From Marsupella aquatica (taxonomy: Eukaryota > Marchantiophyta): 64,000 bases of DNA. This document shows positions 36,557 through 48,828 of the stretch, piece by piece. The notes beneath the pieces were generated by a model. That model did no database searches, was not told the origin of the DNA, and worked only from the letters and a program-made list of their open reading frames with translations. The DNA lies in NCBI GenBank assembly GCA_973895155.1, contig OZ316896.1, forward strand, positions 10,664,001-10,728,000, written 5' to 3'. Each line of letters starts with the position of its first letter. Positions within the stretch are counted from its first letter, which is position 1. The position numbers were made by a program, and so were the translations under genes.

Positions 36557-37189
36557 CAGCGCAGAAGACCTAAGTGAATGCACTGGATATTCTAGATGGT
36601 TTACAGTACAAGATGGATATTGATGATTAGGGTGATGACAGTGCAGAAGCAGGTTCGTTAGGCGCATTTTACAGTCTGTTCATACAATAAATTTTGTACA
36701 GCAAAGAGGATACAACCTAATAAATGCCTCTCACTTGTCTCCTGGGCACTTCTTGAGGGCTATCTAGCCCAAACACATCTCTTGGAACCTGTTGCACAAG
36801 GGAGCCACAGGTGGAAGCGTGAAAAACAAAGCTGAATGTGGGTAACATTTCGTAATCTCCAATTTTTTCTATGTTGTTCTGTGCATCTCAAGACCTCCTT
36901 TGGCTTTAGGAGGTCGTTGTGATAGTCTGGGCGCCCCCACAACTTTTAATCTGAAGGTCAATCCGAGGGAATTTTGCATATCTTGTTCTCTCTGAAGTAG
37001 GACCGATAAGCAACAGAGAATAATGACAATCTATATTATGTATCAATCTCCCATCTTGTGAATCAATAGTTGTACATTAGATATCTCTGATGCCTGCCAC
37101 ATCTCCCAAAGAGACCGTTGAAGCCCACCATTGAGAATCTCCTTGCCAATTGGAATTTCTCGAGGGAACAAGGGCTCGTCAGTTCTCGA
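36557..37189. other. Intergenic, no feature seen
   Basis: No coding sequence, RNA gene or repeat structure recognised between the LRR fragment and the duplicated block. Confidence 0.4.
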
Positions 37190-38160
37190 TCACATGCACC
37201 GGGCACGAGGGCGGGCGAGGTGTAAAGGGTTTAGGAGGGGTTTAGGGTCGGATCCAACGGCGAGGGAAAGTCAGTTCGGCATCCCTTCCCACCAAAAGTG
37301 CAATTTGTAAAGAGACAAGGAGGGAATGAGCTCCTTGCATATTTCATTACAGCAGTGTGTGAACTTGTGTTAGGGACAGGACAATGTCAATGGAAGCTCG
37401 GGGCAGTACGCCATATTAACAACGACTACTGTAGCTCAATTACTGTGACAGTCACAAATGGAACATGCAAGGATGCGTACAATCCACAATCGTCTACGGA
37501 CTTGAACAGTCATCGGCTATCTCTACGTTCTCCGTGAATCTCCCTTCCACAATTCTCTGTGGTACTCTATCGACGGTCGTTTGTGAAATCCTTTTCCACC
37601 CTGAACTGACTTGCCACCTACCTTAACAGGACGACTGAATGGACTGGAATTTTAACAGCAGTCACCATCGGATCCATAATTTCGAGCAAATTAATGCCCA
37701 TCTATTTGAGCATTGTCAATAAATTTTCATTCCAGGAGAACAAATAGCACTAATTTGAAATTCGGATGAGATTTTTTCCAATTTGGGCGCTCCAAGCATG
37801 ATAGTTTCAGGGTGCTCCGATAGTTAAATGGAAAGAAAAGAAAACAGAAAGAAAAGAAAAGCGATCTCAATTGTGCTCTTGAAATGTGGATTCGACGTGA
37901 TCTATATATGGTACGAGCTATGTATCCATTAGATGATGCTTTGTAATTAAGCTATTGTGGATTTGTGGCACTGGCTTTTAGAGTATTCAATGAGCCAATA
38001 AATCTCATTCCAGGATGCACTTGAAATCTGAATTCGACGTGATCGATGATGGTACCACAGTACCTTCAAATCGAAACCAATAGCCCAAGTATCTTATAAA
38101 CGAGCAGGCTGTACTCTCATAAAGGGGAAATTACCATTACAGCAGACTTGACAGATGTAC
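37190..38160. repeat. Segmental duplication, right copy (upstream of the LTP gene)
   Basis: Collinear with 28350-30300. It ends with TACCTTCAAATCGAAACCAA and an ACTCTCATAAAGGGG segment, as does the left copy before the long inverted repeat. It lacks the internal expansions of the left copy, so it is probably nearer the original state. It lies about 0.4-1.4 kb upstream of the TATA box of the lipid-transfer protein gene and may hold regulatory sequence of it. Confidence 0.75.
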
Positions 38161-38547
38161 TGATGCATTACGGTTGCAGTCTCGCAAAGTCGAAGCATTC
38201 ATGCAGTCTGTTGACAACTGAACGCTTCACAATCCCGTTCACAATTCAATGTCAAGAGAGTAATCAAGAGCCTGAGGCACTTTCCGATACAATACAGATG
38301 AGCTGGTAATGAGGTGATTCGATGGGTGTATGAAAGCTGCGATGAAATTAAGTAAAGTGGATCCATCAATTTGCATCGCTCAACGCCAGCGACCTTGGTA
38401 ATGCGATTACTCGATCGAGTACATTACGGTAGTAGTTATCGACTTATCGAGTCATCGAGGGAAGGAGCGTGATGACTGTGTTGCCGGAAAGCTAAATCTA
38501 CTGCGGCCATTGAATCCACTAGTCGCTGGCTCGGTCACTGGGGTGAG

Positions 38548-38555
38548 TATAAATA
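38548..38555 (+). promoter_or_regulatory. TATA box of the lipid-transfer protein gene
   Basis: TATAAATA lies in GAGTATAAATACC, about 280 bases before the ATG. Transcription would start near 38580, giving a 5' leader of about 250 bases. Inferred from sequence only. Confidence 0.5.
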
Positions 38556-38833
38556 CCTTCTTTGTACATTCCATTCCTCTATGCTGCAAACTAATCAAGC
38601 TGCCGATTCCCAGAAGTGCTCTGCTGAAGAGTCCTCGTTCCAAGACATTTGAGCTCATATCCATTCATTCCCACTGCTCAATTCAACCATCTCGAGGTCT
38701 GAGCTGAAATCCAGTCATCCCAGTCAGATTAGTTCCAATCTTGTCTAGCTAGGTGGTGACCAGACTCGTGACCAGATCGATCAGAGCAAGCTGATTGTCT
38801 AGAACCGATCAGACGATAGATCAATTCAAGAGA

Positions 38834-39160
38834 ATGGGGGCTCGGCGAGCTGCAGCAGTCGCTGCCCTTCTGTTTCTGTTGACCGTGGCGGCACTGGGGA
38901 CTTCTTCGGTGGTGGGCGCGGCATGTCCAGGCAGCATTGCGGGGCTTTCGACGTGCTACGATGCGGTGAAGAAGGGAGGGAGCGCACCGACGCCTACCTG
39001 CTGCGGCACTGTCAACAGCTGGGGCCTCTCGTGCCTGTGCTCCGTTCTGGCCCAGTTTAAAAGCCAGTTGCCGTCTACTGTCGACATTCAGGAAATTGTG
39101 ACGCTGCCCAAAAAGTGCGGAGTCGCCGTTCCCAAGGGCTACACATGCGCCGGTAATTGA
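38834..39160 (+). CDS. Non-specific lipid-transfer protein, eight-cysteine type
   Basis: Small secreted protein of 108 aa, intronless in the coding part. Residues 1-30 form a signal peptide: a positive start (MGARR), a hydrophobic Ala/Leu core and a small-residue end (VVGAA). The mature part has exactly eight cysteines at 31, 41, 56, 57, 67, 69, 95 and 105, spaced C-x9-C-x14-CC-x9-C-x1-C-x25-C-x9-C. This is the 8CM motif of plant lipid-transfer proteins, which fold into four disulphide-linked helices around a lipid tunnel. The residue between the CxC cysteines is Leu, as in type II- and DIR1-like members. Such proteins bind lipids in the cell wall or at the surface, for cuticle building or defence. 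The start is the first ATG in the frame. Its end faces that of the EF-G gene. Confidence 0.88.
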   Translation: MGARRAAAVAALLFLLTVAALGTSSVVGAACPGSIAGLSTCYDAVKKGGSAPTPTCCGTVNSWGLSCLCSVLAQFKSQLPSTVDIQEIVTLPKKCGVAVPKGYTCAGN

Positions 39161-40961
39161 AGTCCATCGTTCCACTTCTTCCTATACTGGTGTACTCATT
39201 GGTCATAATTGTTATTGTACATTCATGCATTACGTCTGTATTGGTCTGCAAAATGCGATCGCAGCCTCTCTTTGGACTCTTTGGACTCCAATTGACTGAT
39301 CGAGATGGACTACAATACAGTTTGTCGATTACGCTCGTTGTTCTTGTTCTTGTGATTTGTTACTACAGTCAGCTGTACTATCTATACAGGTTACTTTGCC
39401 GGTCCAAACAACTTGTCTTCAATTCGAAGTACACTGAGGACCGAAGGGGATTGCAAAGATCGAATCATGTGCATCACAGTCGATTCTGTGTGAGGGAGGG
39501 AGTCCTTATCTGCACGCTTATCTGTCAACTCCGTAGTCATATAGTTCATCAACTGACTCCATTGCATTCCCTGTGTGTGCATCGAGCATGCAGGCTACCC
39601 CATTCCCTGAAAGTAGACTGAGTGGAGATTTGGCCAGATCGGAGGAGGCCAGGATTGATCATATAATCGGAGAGAGGGAGGCTGTTGACCATACTTGCTG
39701 GCTGTCAGATATAGCATGGCAACGCCTAATGTATCTTGATAGCTAGACAGGATGGTCTGATATTTTCACTTTGTGCCTGGGCATTGACAAGGAGGAATAC
39801 TTCGAAGTGATCTTAAATTTTGAGATATCTCGAGTCTGAACGATAACTTTGTAGCTGCTCGTTGCGGGCGCATTTGCTTACAAGATGATCGATCGATGAT
39901 AGGATTTTGAATGAGTAAAGAATCGTTATTACTGGATATCAAGTTATACAATTAGTACATCTCGATAGACTGTTGGGGATAGTCAGATAAGACGGATCAA
40001 ATAAAGGTATTCGTGAGTGTATGTTTCGTTGTTCAGAATCTTGTCGCGCTGTTGTTCAAATCATTCCACTGAAGTTATATAAAGGCGATCTGTGAAGAAT
40101 GGTTGTTGCAAGGTCGAGTTATTTCTAGCTGTATACCTTTTCGATATTTGACTGCCCATCCCTTCCTTTTAATGAGATAACAGTTCTGAGACTACTGTAG
40201 AAGCCCGACGATGATTGTTCTATTCCCATCGGTCTGTGCTTCATTTAACGTTGTCATTTAAATTTAAAGCTTACCAATGGAAGACAATTCGGTTTCACCA
40301 GTTTGGGCTCATTAGATTCCAGATTATGTCATATGGGTAGTACTTTCACATATGTTAATAGGACGGTGTCGAGTAACCATGTCACACGAACTTATGTTGA
40401 CAATTCCTACTTGATAGCCTGTGACGAAGAGTTTCCATGCAAACTGGTCCAAAATGAAGGTAACCAAGAGCACAAGCTCATCGATAATGGCCGAGATTTG
40501 AAATGGTTCAAATCGCATTCAGAAAAACAATTACTGCAAAATAGATGTTGGGATCACTCCAAGTTCGACCCTCCAATAAAAAAAATGAATATGAAATTGA
40601 CCCCCATTCACATGTAGAAAGACAAATATCATTGAGCCCTAAATTCGTCTCTCGTATCTTCTAATTTATGTACTTTACCTGTGATGCTAAAACCCTTGAT
40701 TTACATAATCTCTCTCATAAACTATCAACGTAATGATACCGTGGAAGGGTTAAAAAGCCAGTCAAGGCCTTATTTGCGATCTCGCAAAAAATTAGTTCTC
40801 ATGAATCTCCAATCCCCAACTCTAGTCCTCGGAGCCAAATAAGCTCAAATTGTACCAAGAGCCGATAGATAAAGACTGGGACGATGTCTTCGTCTCCCCC
40901 CACCGGGAGAAATTTGCTTGTCAGCACTGTAAAAACGATTCTCAAGTTCCTGAGACCATGC
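39161..40961. other. Intergenic between LTP and EF-G, no gene seen
   Basis: Both genes end toward this stretch, so it should contain their 3' UTRs. A 104-codon open frame (40303-40617, plus) lacks recognisable domains and is probably chance. Confidence 0.45.
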
Positions 40962-43900
40962 CTACCCTGTTCCCCCTCTTCTCTTTTGATGGTCTTTCAC
41001 TAAATTTGCTTGAACATCTTGAGGAACAGCTGCGTGCTGGTAATACTCCATGGTAAACTCCCCCTTACCCTGGAAAGAATATAAACCTTTAATTAGCAAA
41101 GAAGTAAACATACATGCAACACGGAGCTTTCCAAATCGTCGATCCCCAGTCTGCACATGGGCACACTTGTTTCCTTTCATACGAAATTAAACTTCTGTAG
41201 AGATTCAATGCTCGGTGGATACTATTCATTGCATCCACTTCTCCTTTGACGATTTGGACATACTCTAGAAAGTAAGGATCGGCATGGTGAACTAAACCCA
41301 TACGTTAGGTGATATATGAGGAACAGCTTCAAAACTTCTGACCATCCAGGCATCATGTAACCAGTGACGTAAATACCTGTGTCATAGATCTAAGTCCAGT
41401 GGAGTACCCAAACATGTTGTTCAATGGAACCTGAATCGTACCAACACGTTTACAATCAGGATCAGACAGATTTTCTTGAAATGTTTTCATAGACAGGACA
41501 ATCAATAGCGATTTGTAGAAGGGTAATGACAAGAAAAGCTCACGTGTGCAATTATCACTGCATCATCACCGTCTTGCTCACTCCCAACGATGACACCTTT
41601 TCTTCTGTTGATATCTCCAATCACTGGTCCTTGGAACTCCATTGGGGCCTTCATCTCCACCAGCATGATTGGCTCCAGAATAACTGGCCTTGCATTTTGG
41701 TAGCACTGATCCAATACAAAACATTGGTGTTTGAGGCCCAACAATCATCTCAATGTATGATAGAAACTAAAAATATGGCAGCAACCAAAATTCCTCTTCA
41801 TGTGAAGACTTGTTCTTTGAAAGAATCTACCGTGCTTCTCTAATCTTCAACACTCAACAAACCACCAAATACTCAAGTGAACCGCAAGGTGAGAAGAGAT
41901 GCAAAAATTTGAAATTTGCATATGTTTCCAGATAGAGATCACAGGAAATATGCTAGGACACCGATACTCAAGGATGGTCATAGTGGGTCTTAGTCTGTCA
42001 CTTCCAGACATTTTTCTAGATCTCATTACTGGAGGACAGCACCTACCTCTCTGAATGCATAGAGAGCTGCCAGCTTGAAAGCAAGATCACTTGAATCCAC
42101 CTGGTGAGATGCTCCATCGATCAAAACAACCCGCAAGTGTTCCACAGGGTGACCAATTAGAGCACCGCTGCCGCAAAGACAAGACGCACACATCAAAATT
42201 TGCCGCAAACTGCAACGTTGTACTTAGCATAGTTGACAGGTATTATCAAGAGTGAAGCATGGTCAATCACTTGACAAAACACATTTGTGCGCAGGTTACT
42301 GGGTCACAACAGCTCAGTATAACTTACGAGTTGCTAGCCTCTAAAAATCCTTTCTCAATAGATGGGATGAAATTCGAAGGAATCGCTTGTCCAATCATGT
42401 GGTTCTGGAACTCAAACTTTTTATCTGATCCTTCTGGAATCGGTTCGATGTACCTGATGTACATTGTGCCGACAAAGACAATCCAATTAGCACAGTAGCA
42501 ACTTTGCCAAGTAAAGAATTTACTTCAAATTGTGAAGACCAATAGAGCTACGATCTTCAGGAAAAAAATTAAATAGTAATTACCCGACCACACGTCCGTA
42601 TTGCCCTTGCCCTCCACTTTGCTTTTTATGAAGGTAATCAAACTCTGCCCTCTGAGTGATTGTCTCCCTAAAATTCACCTGGGGTTTTCCCACAATCGCA
42701 TCCACCTGTGCCACACAAAGATCATCGTCTGATTCAGCTTGACGTCTCATGGGCTTATGACGCAGGACTTATGAACCTATGACGCAAATCATGTCAGAGG
42801 TAATAACAAACTTCCCCATCAATCTCAATTCATTTAGAATAGCAAGGTGTGGACGGAAAATACTCATCAAAAACTGGTGAGGGGCAATTGAGAGCCAACA
42901 TAGATGCCCATCTTAGAAAAGCAAAAGCTATCGGTCGGCCTTAGCTCAGAACCTTGTATTCCCGCTTGATTCGCTCCACATATATGTCGAGATGAAGTTC
43001 TCCCATCCCCGAAATTATAGTCTGCCAAGGTAAATTTTCCATATGTTTCAGGAGTTGAGATGGGATGATGTACTTGTTGAATTGGGAACACAATACAATA
43101 CGTATGCAATGCAAAAGAGTAATTCGTATACCATACCTCTCCACTGTCAGGATCGAGGCTCACTCGAAAGGTTGGATCCTCTTTCTGGAACCGATTGAGA
43201 GCTTTTGAAAACTGAAAGTCACAGTCGACAAGCATGGCTCATCAATCTCATCGGCATTAATTCGATAAAAAGATCCATCCCAATAAAGATCGAACTGACA
43301 AATCATTGGAACATTGGTTCCCCCAGATGGCTCACGATTGAACCGCACATGATCTAAACCTTAACTCGAATCAAGTCCAAAGAAGACATTGTACACACAT
43401 TTCCAAAAATGCAGAGCTTGGACGCATCTATCAACAGGAACAAACTTTTATTTTCCGGAAACTGCATACCTGCTGCCCCACATCTTTTGAAGAAGGAGCA
43501 ATGGCAAGAGACATAACAGGCTCTGGAACATTCATTGATGTCATTGTGTACTTTACAGAACCATCAGTAAATGTATCTCCTGAAAAACCAAAAGGATCCG
43601 AAAAATTATTACTTTGAACACAGGACAGTCCTGCTACATGGCCCTGCAGGCACCCTTCAGCTAAGAGCTAATTTCAACTCAACCCAAGTGAAACCGGTCT
43701 CCTGCCAACCGAAAGTATGCAATACATGAGACAGACCTGAAGCACATTCGACACCAAACACAGCAACAATATCTCCTGCATGGGCTTGTTGTACATCCTG
43801 CAGGAACGAATCTAATATGTTGAGAGCCCTCCAGAGAACATTTGCTAATTATTTTGACACTTGATTCTAAATATTGCAATACGAACATTTTTCAAAACAA

Positions 43901-46900
43901 ACAATTAGCCAAGGAGATGCCACTAACATATCCAATAAAAAGAGCTTATTCAATATATGAACTACAATCTTACCTCCATGTCATCAGCATGCATCCGTAC
44001 CAACCTGGGAACCTGTTGACACGCATTACACATAGATAAGCAGTAGTAGGAAGCACATATAAACATGTCACTGAAGATATGTGGGACAGCCGCCCTCGTC
44101 GAACATTCAGATGTTAAATCAACCAGGTATTTCTCACCTTGACTTTTCGGCCGGTGCTCGAGTTTATTATGTAATCACCCCGGCGAACAGTGCCGTCATA
44201 GATCCTGTACAAATGAGCAACGACACAAAACGTGTCCTTACGTCAATGGGACAACCCAATCTATCCGACGTCAACCACTGAGAATCATCATTAGTAAACG
44301 GGGGTTCAATCATTGATTTAATTAGATAAAAAATAAGACGTTAAGAAGACAACTCACCGAAGATAAGTAAGTTGCCCAAACCGGCCTTCCTCAAGTTTAA
44401 ATGCCAAAGCCACAAGTGGTCCACTTGGAGACCCCGATAAGTTCACCTATCACACATCAAACCTTCATCAACAAACAATCAATTGTCACAGCCGGGACAA
44501 TGTACACCACATTAAGTTAACAGTCGAACTTGTCAGCAGCCAAAACATTCTAGCATCACTAAAACGATAATTCAGGTCACTGCACACTAAGGTAAAGTAA
44601 CTATGCTGATGGCTAGAACCAACGCTCTTCGATATGTGCTCAGAAAAACCCTTACCTTCTCTTCATTCTTGTTTTGGTTCAGGGCGTGATTTTTTACTTC
44701 GATGGGGCAGGGTAAACAATTGACCACTCCATCCAACAAAAGCTGAACGCCCTGCACTGACACACAGACCAACCCTCAGGTATTGCTGTAAACCTGAAGT
44801 ACTCAATCTGACGCATCTGACGACAATCTAAAATAGAAATGACAAGTTTTGCAAAAATGGTTGGCTACGTGTCTTTGACTTCTTAAACAGTAAAACCCCT
44901 AAATGGCCATAATTCTCGGTTTGACATCTCAACTAAAATCGCATCGTCATCTACTTCACTGCTTTACGGAATAGAACTCTTCAGGTCAAATTTCTGCAAA
45001 AAACCTCCATGGTTGACAAGCAACCAATCAGGAAAATAGTTCATCAGCAGAGTTCTCACTAACCAAAAGAGTCAAATGACCTCACTTACGTCAATCTTCC
45101 TCGTGCAACCCGTCTGTGTTCGACAAAGCTGTCCATCTGGTTTAGTTCCGGGTTCATAATAGTAAGGAACTTTTTCATTTGATTCATTTGATTCTTGGAT
45201 TCATTTGATTTTCTTCGTCCCAATTCTCCAACAGTGATTTAGGCTTCATTAAAAAATTCCTAAAGTAATTACGGGTGATTGTACGCTATGGCCTTTTTCC
45301 GTATTAAACCGAAATCACCGTTTTGGCAGATCACGCGAGAGCTATTGCTTCTAATCAAACCCCACGCAACTGAAATCCACATAGTGATCTAATTCTTTTG
45401 AGTGACAGGGTAGAACTCTTCAGGTCAAATTTCTGCAAACAGACCTCCATGGTTGACAAGCAACCGATCAAGTAAATCATTCATCAGTAGAGTTCTAAAC
45501 AGGAGACTAGTCCAGTGACCAGAACAGTTCAATCTCCCTCATGCGGTCCTTCTCTCTCAAACAACGCTGTGAATAGAGAACGGAACTTAGACTTCAGCAA
45601 AAGTTGCTTCAAATAACCCATAGCTGATTATGAAAGTTCTTGTTTAGGAATAAGCCTAAGATGATTCCAGATATTTCGCCCTTCCAAGACCAATGCTAAA
45701 TCACTCCATCTCAAAGAACCTAGACAGTAAGCTAGAACTCTTCAGGTCAAATTTCTGCAATGATTCCTCCATGGTTGACAAGCAACCAATCAGGTGAATT
45801 ATTCATCACCAGAGTTCTGGAAACACGAAGGAAACTCTCTACCCTTTAGACCATAACTTGTTGACCACGTTGCTAACACGCACTTCCAACCCAAAGACAA
45901 TTGCTGTAGCACAGAACAGTAAAACCTCTGACCAAGTCTGTTTCGTCGGAGAGGAAGGTAACGTCCAGCTCTTACCTTGTTCTTGAATGCACTACCCATA
46001 TAGATGGGCACAAATTTCAACGATAAAGTTGCCCTCCGAATCGCACTCTGTCAAGATGAAGAATAGAAATTATAGTACTTGACGGATAGAGAGTCCCAAA
46101 TGCACTTTGGAATATCCGGCGTGAAAAACCCGAAGCTAACGTAGCAAGGAAGCTAGAAGGCAATCAAGAAGCACGCTCATGAAAGAGCGAGGACGGAAGG
46201 CAAGGGTTCCTTTTCGATCCCAGCATCAAGTTTCTCCAACTTCCATACAAAAGAGGGTTTGCTAGGAATGACACATTCGCAGTTGACAATTCTGAGAACC
46301 TCGACTTACCATAAGAGCGTCACCAGAAATGGGATCATCGTTGAGAAAGTGCTCCGCGAGTTCATCATCAGCCTCAGATACAGATTCGATCAGTTCTCTT
46401 CTCTTCTCAGAGACTTCCTCGCTTATAACAGCAGGTATATCTGCTTCTGTGACTATTTCTCTGCGACGATTCTCAAAGAAGTTAGAAACGAGACTTAAAA
46501 ATGTGAATAAGTTGTTTGCCAAACTAAACTAATCTGACAGTTGACATGTGCAATAGAATTGTCAATGATGCTTCTACGATTCAATGCAATAAAGGAACCA
46601 AATGACAACTCTACAAGGTTACATTTCAAGGCCAAGACCACTCACCCGTGAACACCTTTAAAATAGAATGCTTTCATATGTATGAGATCAATTAAACCCT
46701 GAAGCTCAGACTCCAATCCAATAGGGAATTGGACGGCAGAGCAATTTAGTTTCAGCTTCTTCCTGACCTACGAACGCACCAAAAGCAATTAATCCTCCAT
46801 AGCTTAGACCCAGAGAAGCGGGGTCAACAACCTTGACTGTGCATCGTGCGGGATGTGGTCCATGGAAGGAAGATTCCATTCAGACTGCAGGTTGGAGCAA

Positions 46901-48828
46901 ATGGCAAAGAGAGGGCATTGTACAAGCATTTGAAGAGGTATTAAATTTCTTATCTCACCAAGAAACGAAATGACTTAAACTTGGCATATCTGAGTTGGAA
47001 AGTCGCGGGAAAATAGGTACAACTCTGACTCTAAATTATTTAATGAAGATGTCACTGTACCACGACAACAGTGGCCGGCAATCACTCTTCATCTTAAGAA
47101 TGCAGATGAGATAACCGTGAAGACTTCGGTTGGAGAGAGATCGATCCTCATTAAGAATTCCAGATATACCTGGTCAATGACTTTCCACGGATCTGCCCCG
47201 CTCCGGTCAAGTTTGTTGATAAAAGCAACACGAGGGACATTATATCGACGCATTTGTCGATCCACAGTGATGGACTGGCTCTGTACTCCTCCCACGCTGC
47301 ACAAGACCAATACCGCTCCATCCAAAACCCTCAAAGCTCTTTCAACTTCTATGGTGAAGTCCACATGCCCTGGTGTGTCTATAATGTTGACCTGCGCCAA
47401 AAGCATCCACACAATATCCACGTGGATTTCAGTCCTCCGCCCTTGGAAACCCTTTGTAAATGCGCATCCCAATGTATAGAGACGGTCCCAAATGTACAAA
47501 TACGAGCACTAGATTTCCAACGATCAATCTCGTGTGTGAAGTGCATCAAGATATTGAGGCAGCCGCATTCAAATCCAGATTTCGCACGCGCTATCGAAAG
47601 GAAAGGATACCAGATGCCTGTTAGAAAGAGGAGGGCTAATCGAAACTTGTACGATGAACATTGATATCGAGAAGCAGCAGCATTCAAAGTACCCAAATCT
47701 TGAGACAGCAAACATAAGATTTGCAAACCACACTTCGGTATTGAAAGATGGCAAGAAATACAGTAATGCTGACCCTCGTCAGCCCGGCTAAGAGGGGTAC
47801 GGATTCAGATAATTGTGTCCGGCTACAGAAGCCTCCGCTGGACACAATTCTTTGATTCTAGCAGCTCTCGAACGTACCCAAGCAGGCAGAGATGGGAATA
47901 CTCAATTAGCAATCCCAGGCCAAAGTCTAGTATAGCACGGTAGTGAATAAATCTGCTCATTTGAAGGCTTAACATACAAAATATGAACATCCCCTTCTGA
48001 AACAGAGTCTTGAGGCTGGATAGCAGAAACGGGATTCGCTACAAATGAGTACAAAGAAACGAAAGGCGAGCAATGCAATCGTCTGCTGGAAATGAGGAAA
48101 TGCTACAAATGTACAGTACCATGGTGAATTTTAGCTTCACTAAGCAGAAACACCGAGCGAACGCACTTGGTATAAACTCAAGGCCCCAAATCCAAAGATT
48201 TTAAAATATATTCATTTCCTTCGTATTTTGGGGAAGGGGCCATAATAAGTTTAAGAGCAGTATGTGTCCTGCAAACTGAAGACGAACATCTCCAATGCCC
48301 TCAACACTTACCAGGTTTCTTGAACCTATGCAAAGCGGGTGCGCGATCAAGGCAGAAAGAACATACCTGATAATCACCCCAAATACAATGAGTGGCAGCT
48401 GACTGGATGGTAATGCCCTTTTCCCTCTCCAAGTCCATGGAATCCATCTTCGCCCCGACACCATCCTTTCCTCGGACCTCGTGGATTTCGTGGATCCTGC
48501 CCGTATAGAAGAGCACGCGCTCCGTCAGCGTCGTCTTCCCGGAATCGATGTGCGCCGATATTCCGATGTTCCGCACCCTCTCCATCTCCTGCCGCCACTG
48601 CTCCTTCTCCGGAGCAGCTGCAGCTGCGAGCTGCGTCATTGGCCGGGCGCGTTGGAAGAAATTCGACCCAAGCCATGACAAGTCCGGGATCGCAGCGGCA
48701 GCAGAAACGCCGGCAACCATTCTGCTCTCTAGGTGGTGGCGAGGATGGAGAAATAGGCCAGGAGACGAGGATGAGAGAGGCCATCGGTGAGCTCCCCAGC
48801 CTCGCGCTGCTGCCCGGCGGGCTGCCAT
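40962..48828 (-). CDS. MEFG1: Mitochondrial elongation factor G, 19 exons
   Basis: GTPase driving translocation on mitochondrial ribosomes. Exons (minus): 48828-48367, 47391-47170, 46767-46646, 46460-46310, 46047-45976, 44751-44656, 44446-44358, 44204-44138, 44012-43974, 43797-43737, 43579-43470, 43211-43137, 43021-42953, 42705-42584, 42453-42328, 42167-42047, 41705-41544, 41430-41377, 41069-40962; 2328 nt, 775 aa plus stop, close to the usual 750. The N-terminus is Arg/Ala-rich ([16 protein letters not shown]), a mitochondrial presequence. GTPase motifs: AHIDSGKT (92-99), GIT (138-140), DTPGH (159-163), NKLD (213-216), GSAFKNK. Later come domain II ([20 protein letters not shown]), [12 protein letters not shown], the domain IV motif [11 protein letters not shown] and domain [14 protein letters not shown]. 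The start is the first ATG in the frame. Intron 5 (44752-45975) holds snoRNA-like sequences. Confidence 0.96.
44973..45056 (-). ncRNA. C/D-box snoRNA copy A in EF-G intron 5
   Basis: On the sense strand of the EF-G gene this 84-base unit starts AGAACTCTGC, then box C TGATGA (45046-45041), and ends with box D CTGA (44984-44981) followed by AGAGTTCT. The 8-base ends AGAACTCT and AGAGTTCT pair perfectly as the terminal stem. Just before box D is GCAGAAATTTGAC. Its first 12 bases are complementary to UCAAAUUUCUGC, which I recall from plant 18S rRNA near its 5' third. A small hairpin GGTTG-CAACC lies in the middle. Intronic placement on the sense strand is usual for plant snoRNAs. Confidence 0.82.
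45412..45496 (-). ncRNA. C/D-box snoRNA copy B in EF-G intron 5
   Basis: An 85-base paralogue of copy A with the same terminal stem (AGAACTCT/AGAGTTCT), box C TGATGA, box D CTGA, the same guide GCAGAAATTTGAC before box D and the same central GGTTGCTTGTCAACC hairpin. Differences from A lie mainly between the conserved parts, for example AGGTCTGTT before the guide. That pattern suggests selection on the boxes and the guide. Confidence 0.82.
45734..45818 (-). ncRNA. C/D-box snoRNA copy C in EF-G intron 5
   Basis: An 85-base paralogue with the full consensus box C GTGATGA, box D CTGA, a perfect terminal stem and the same guide. Its possible D' box (CCTGA after ATAATTCA) is better formed than in copy B. 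Copies A, B and C are about 320-440 bases apart, giving each its own stretch of intron. Confidence 0.82.

Noticed and set aside
38795-38833. Longer N-terminus for the lipid-transfer protein
   Set aside because: The upstream codons start at a non-ATG codon and would bury the signal peptide; the ATG at 38834 gives a normal one.
40303-40617. 104-codon open frame between the LTP and EF-G genes
   Set aside because: No domain, no signal peptide, and no clear codon bias; it lies where two 3' UTRs meet.
45590-45660. A fourth snoRNA-like unit in EF-G intron 5 (ends AGAACTT / AAGTTC with CTGA near one end)
   Set aside because: It has no box C; the place reads TCATAATCAG, and the guide differs from the other copies. 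At most it is a decayed relative.
47089-47169. Continuation of EF-G exon 2 past 47170
   Set aside because: The open frame continues, but the family alignment and an excellent donor (CAG|GTATAT) place the exon end at 47170, and exon 3 then joins in phase.
47811-47849. Hairpin AATTGTGTCCGGC / GCTGGACACAATT in EF-G intron 1, considered as half of an H/ACA snoRNA or a microRNA precursor
   Set aside because: The stem is only about 13 bp, and I find no H box or ACA at the right distance and no second proper hairpin.
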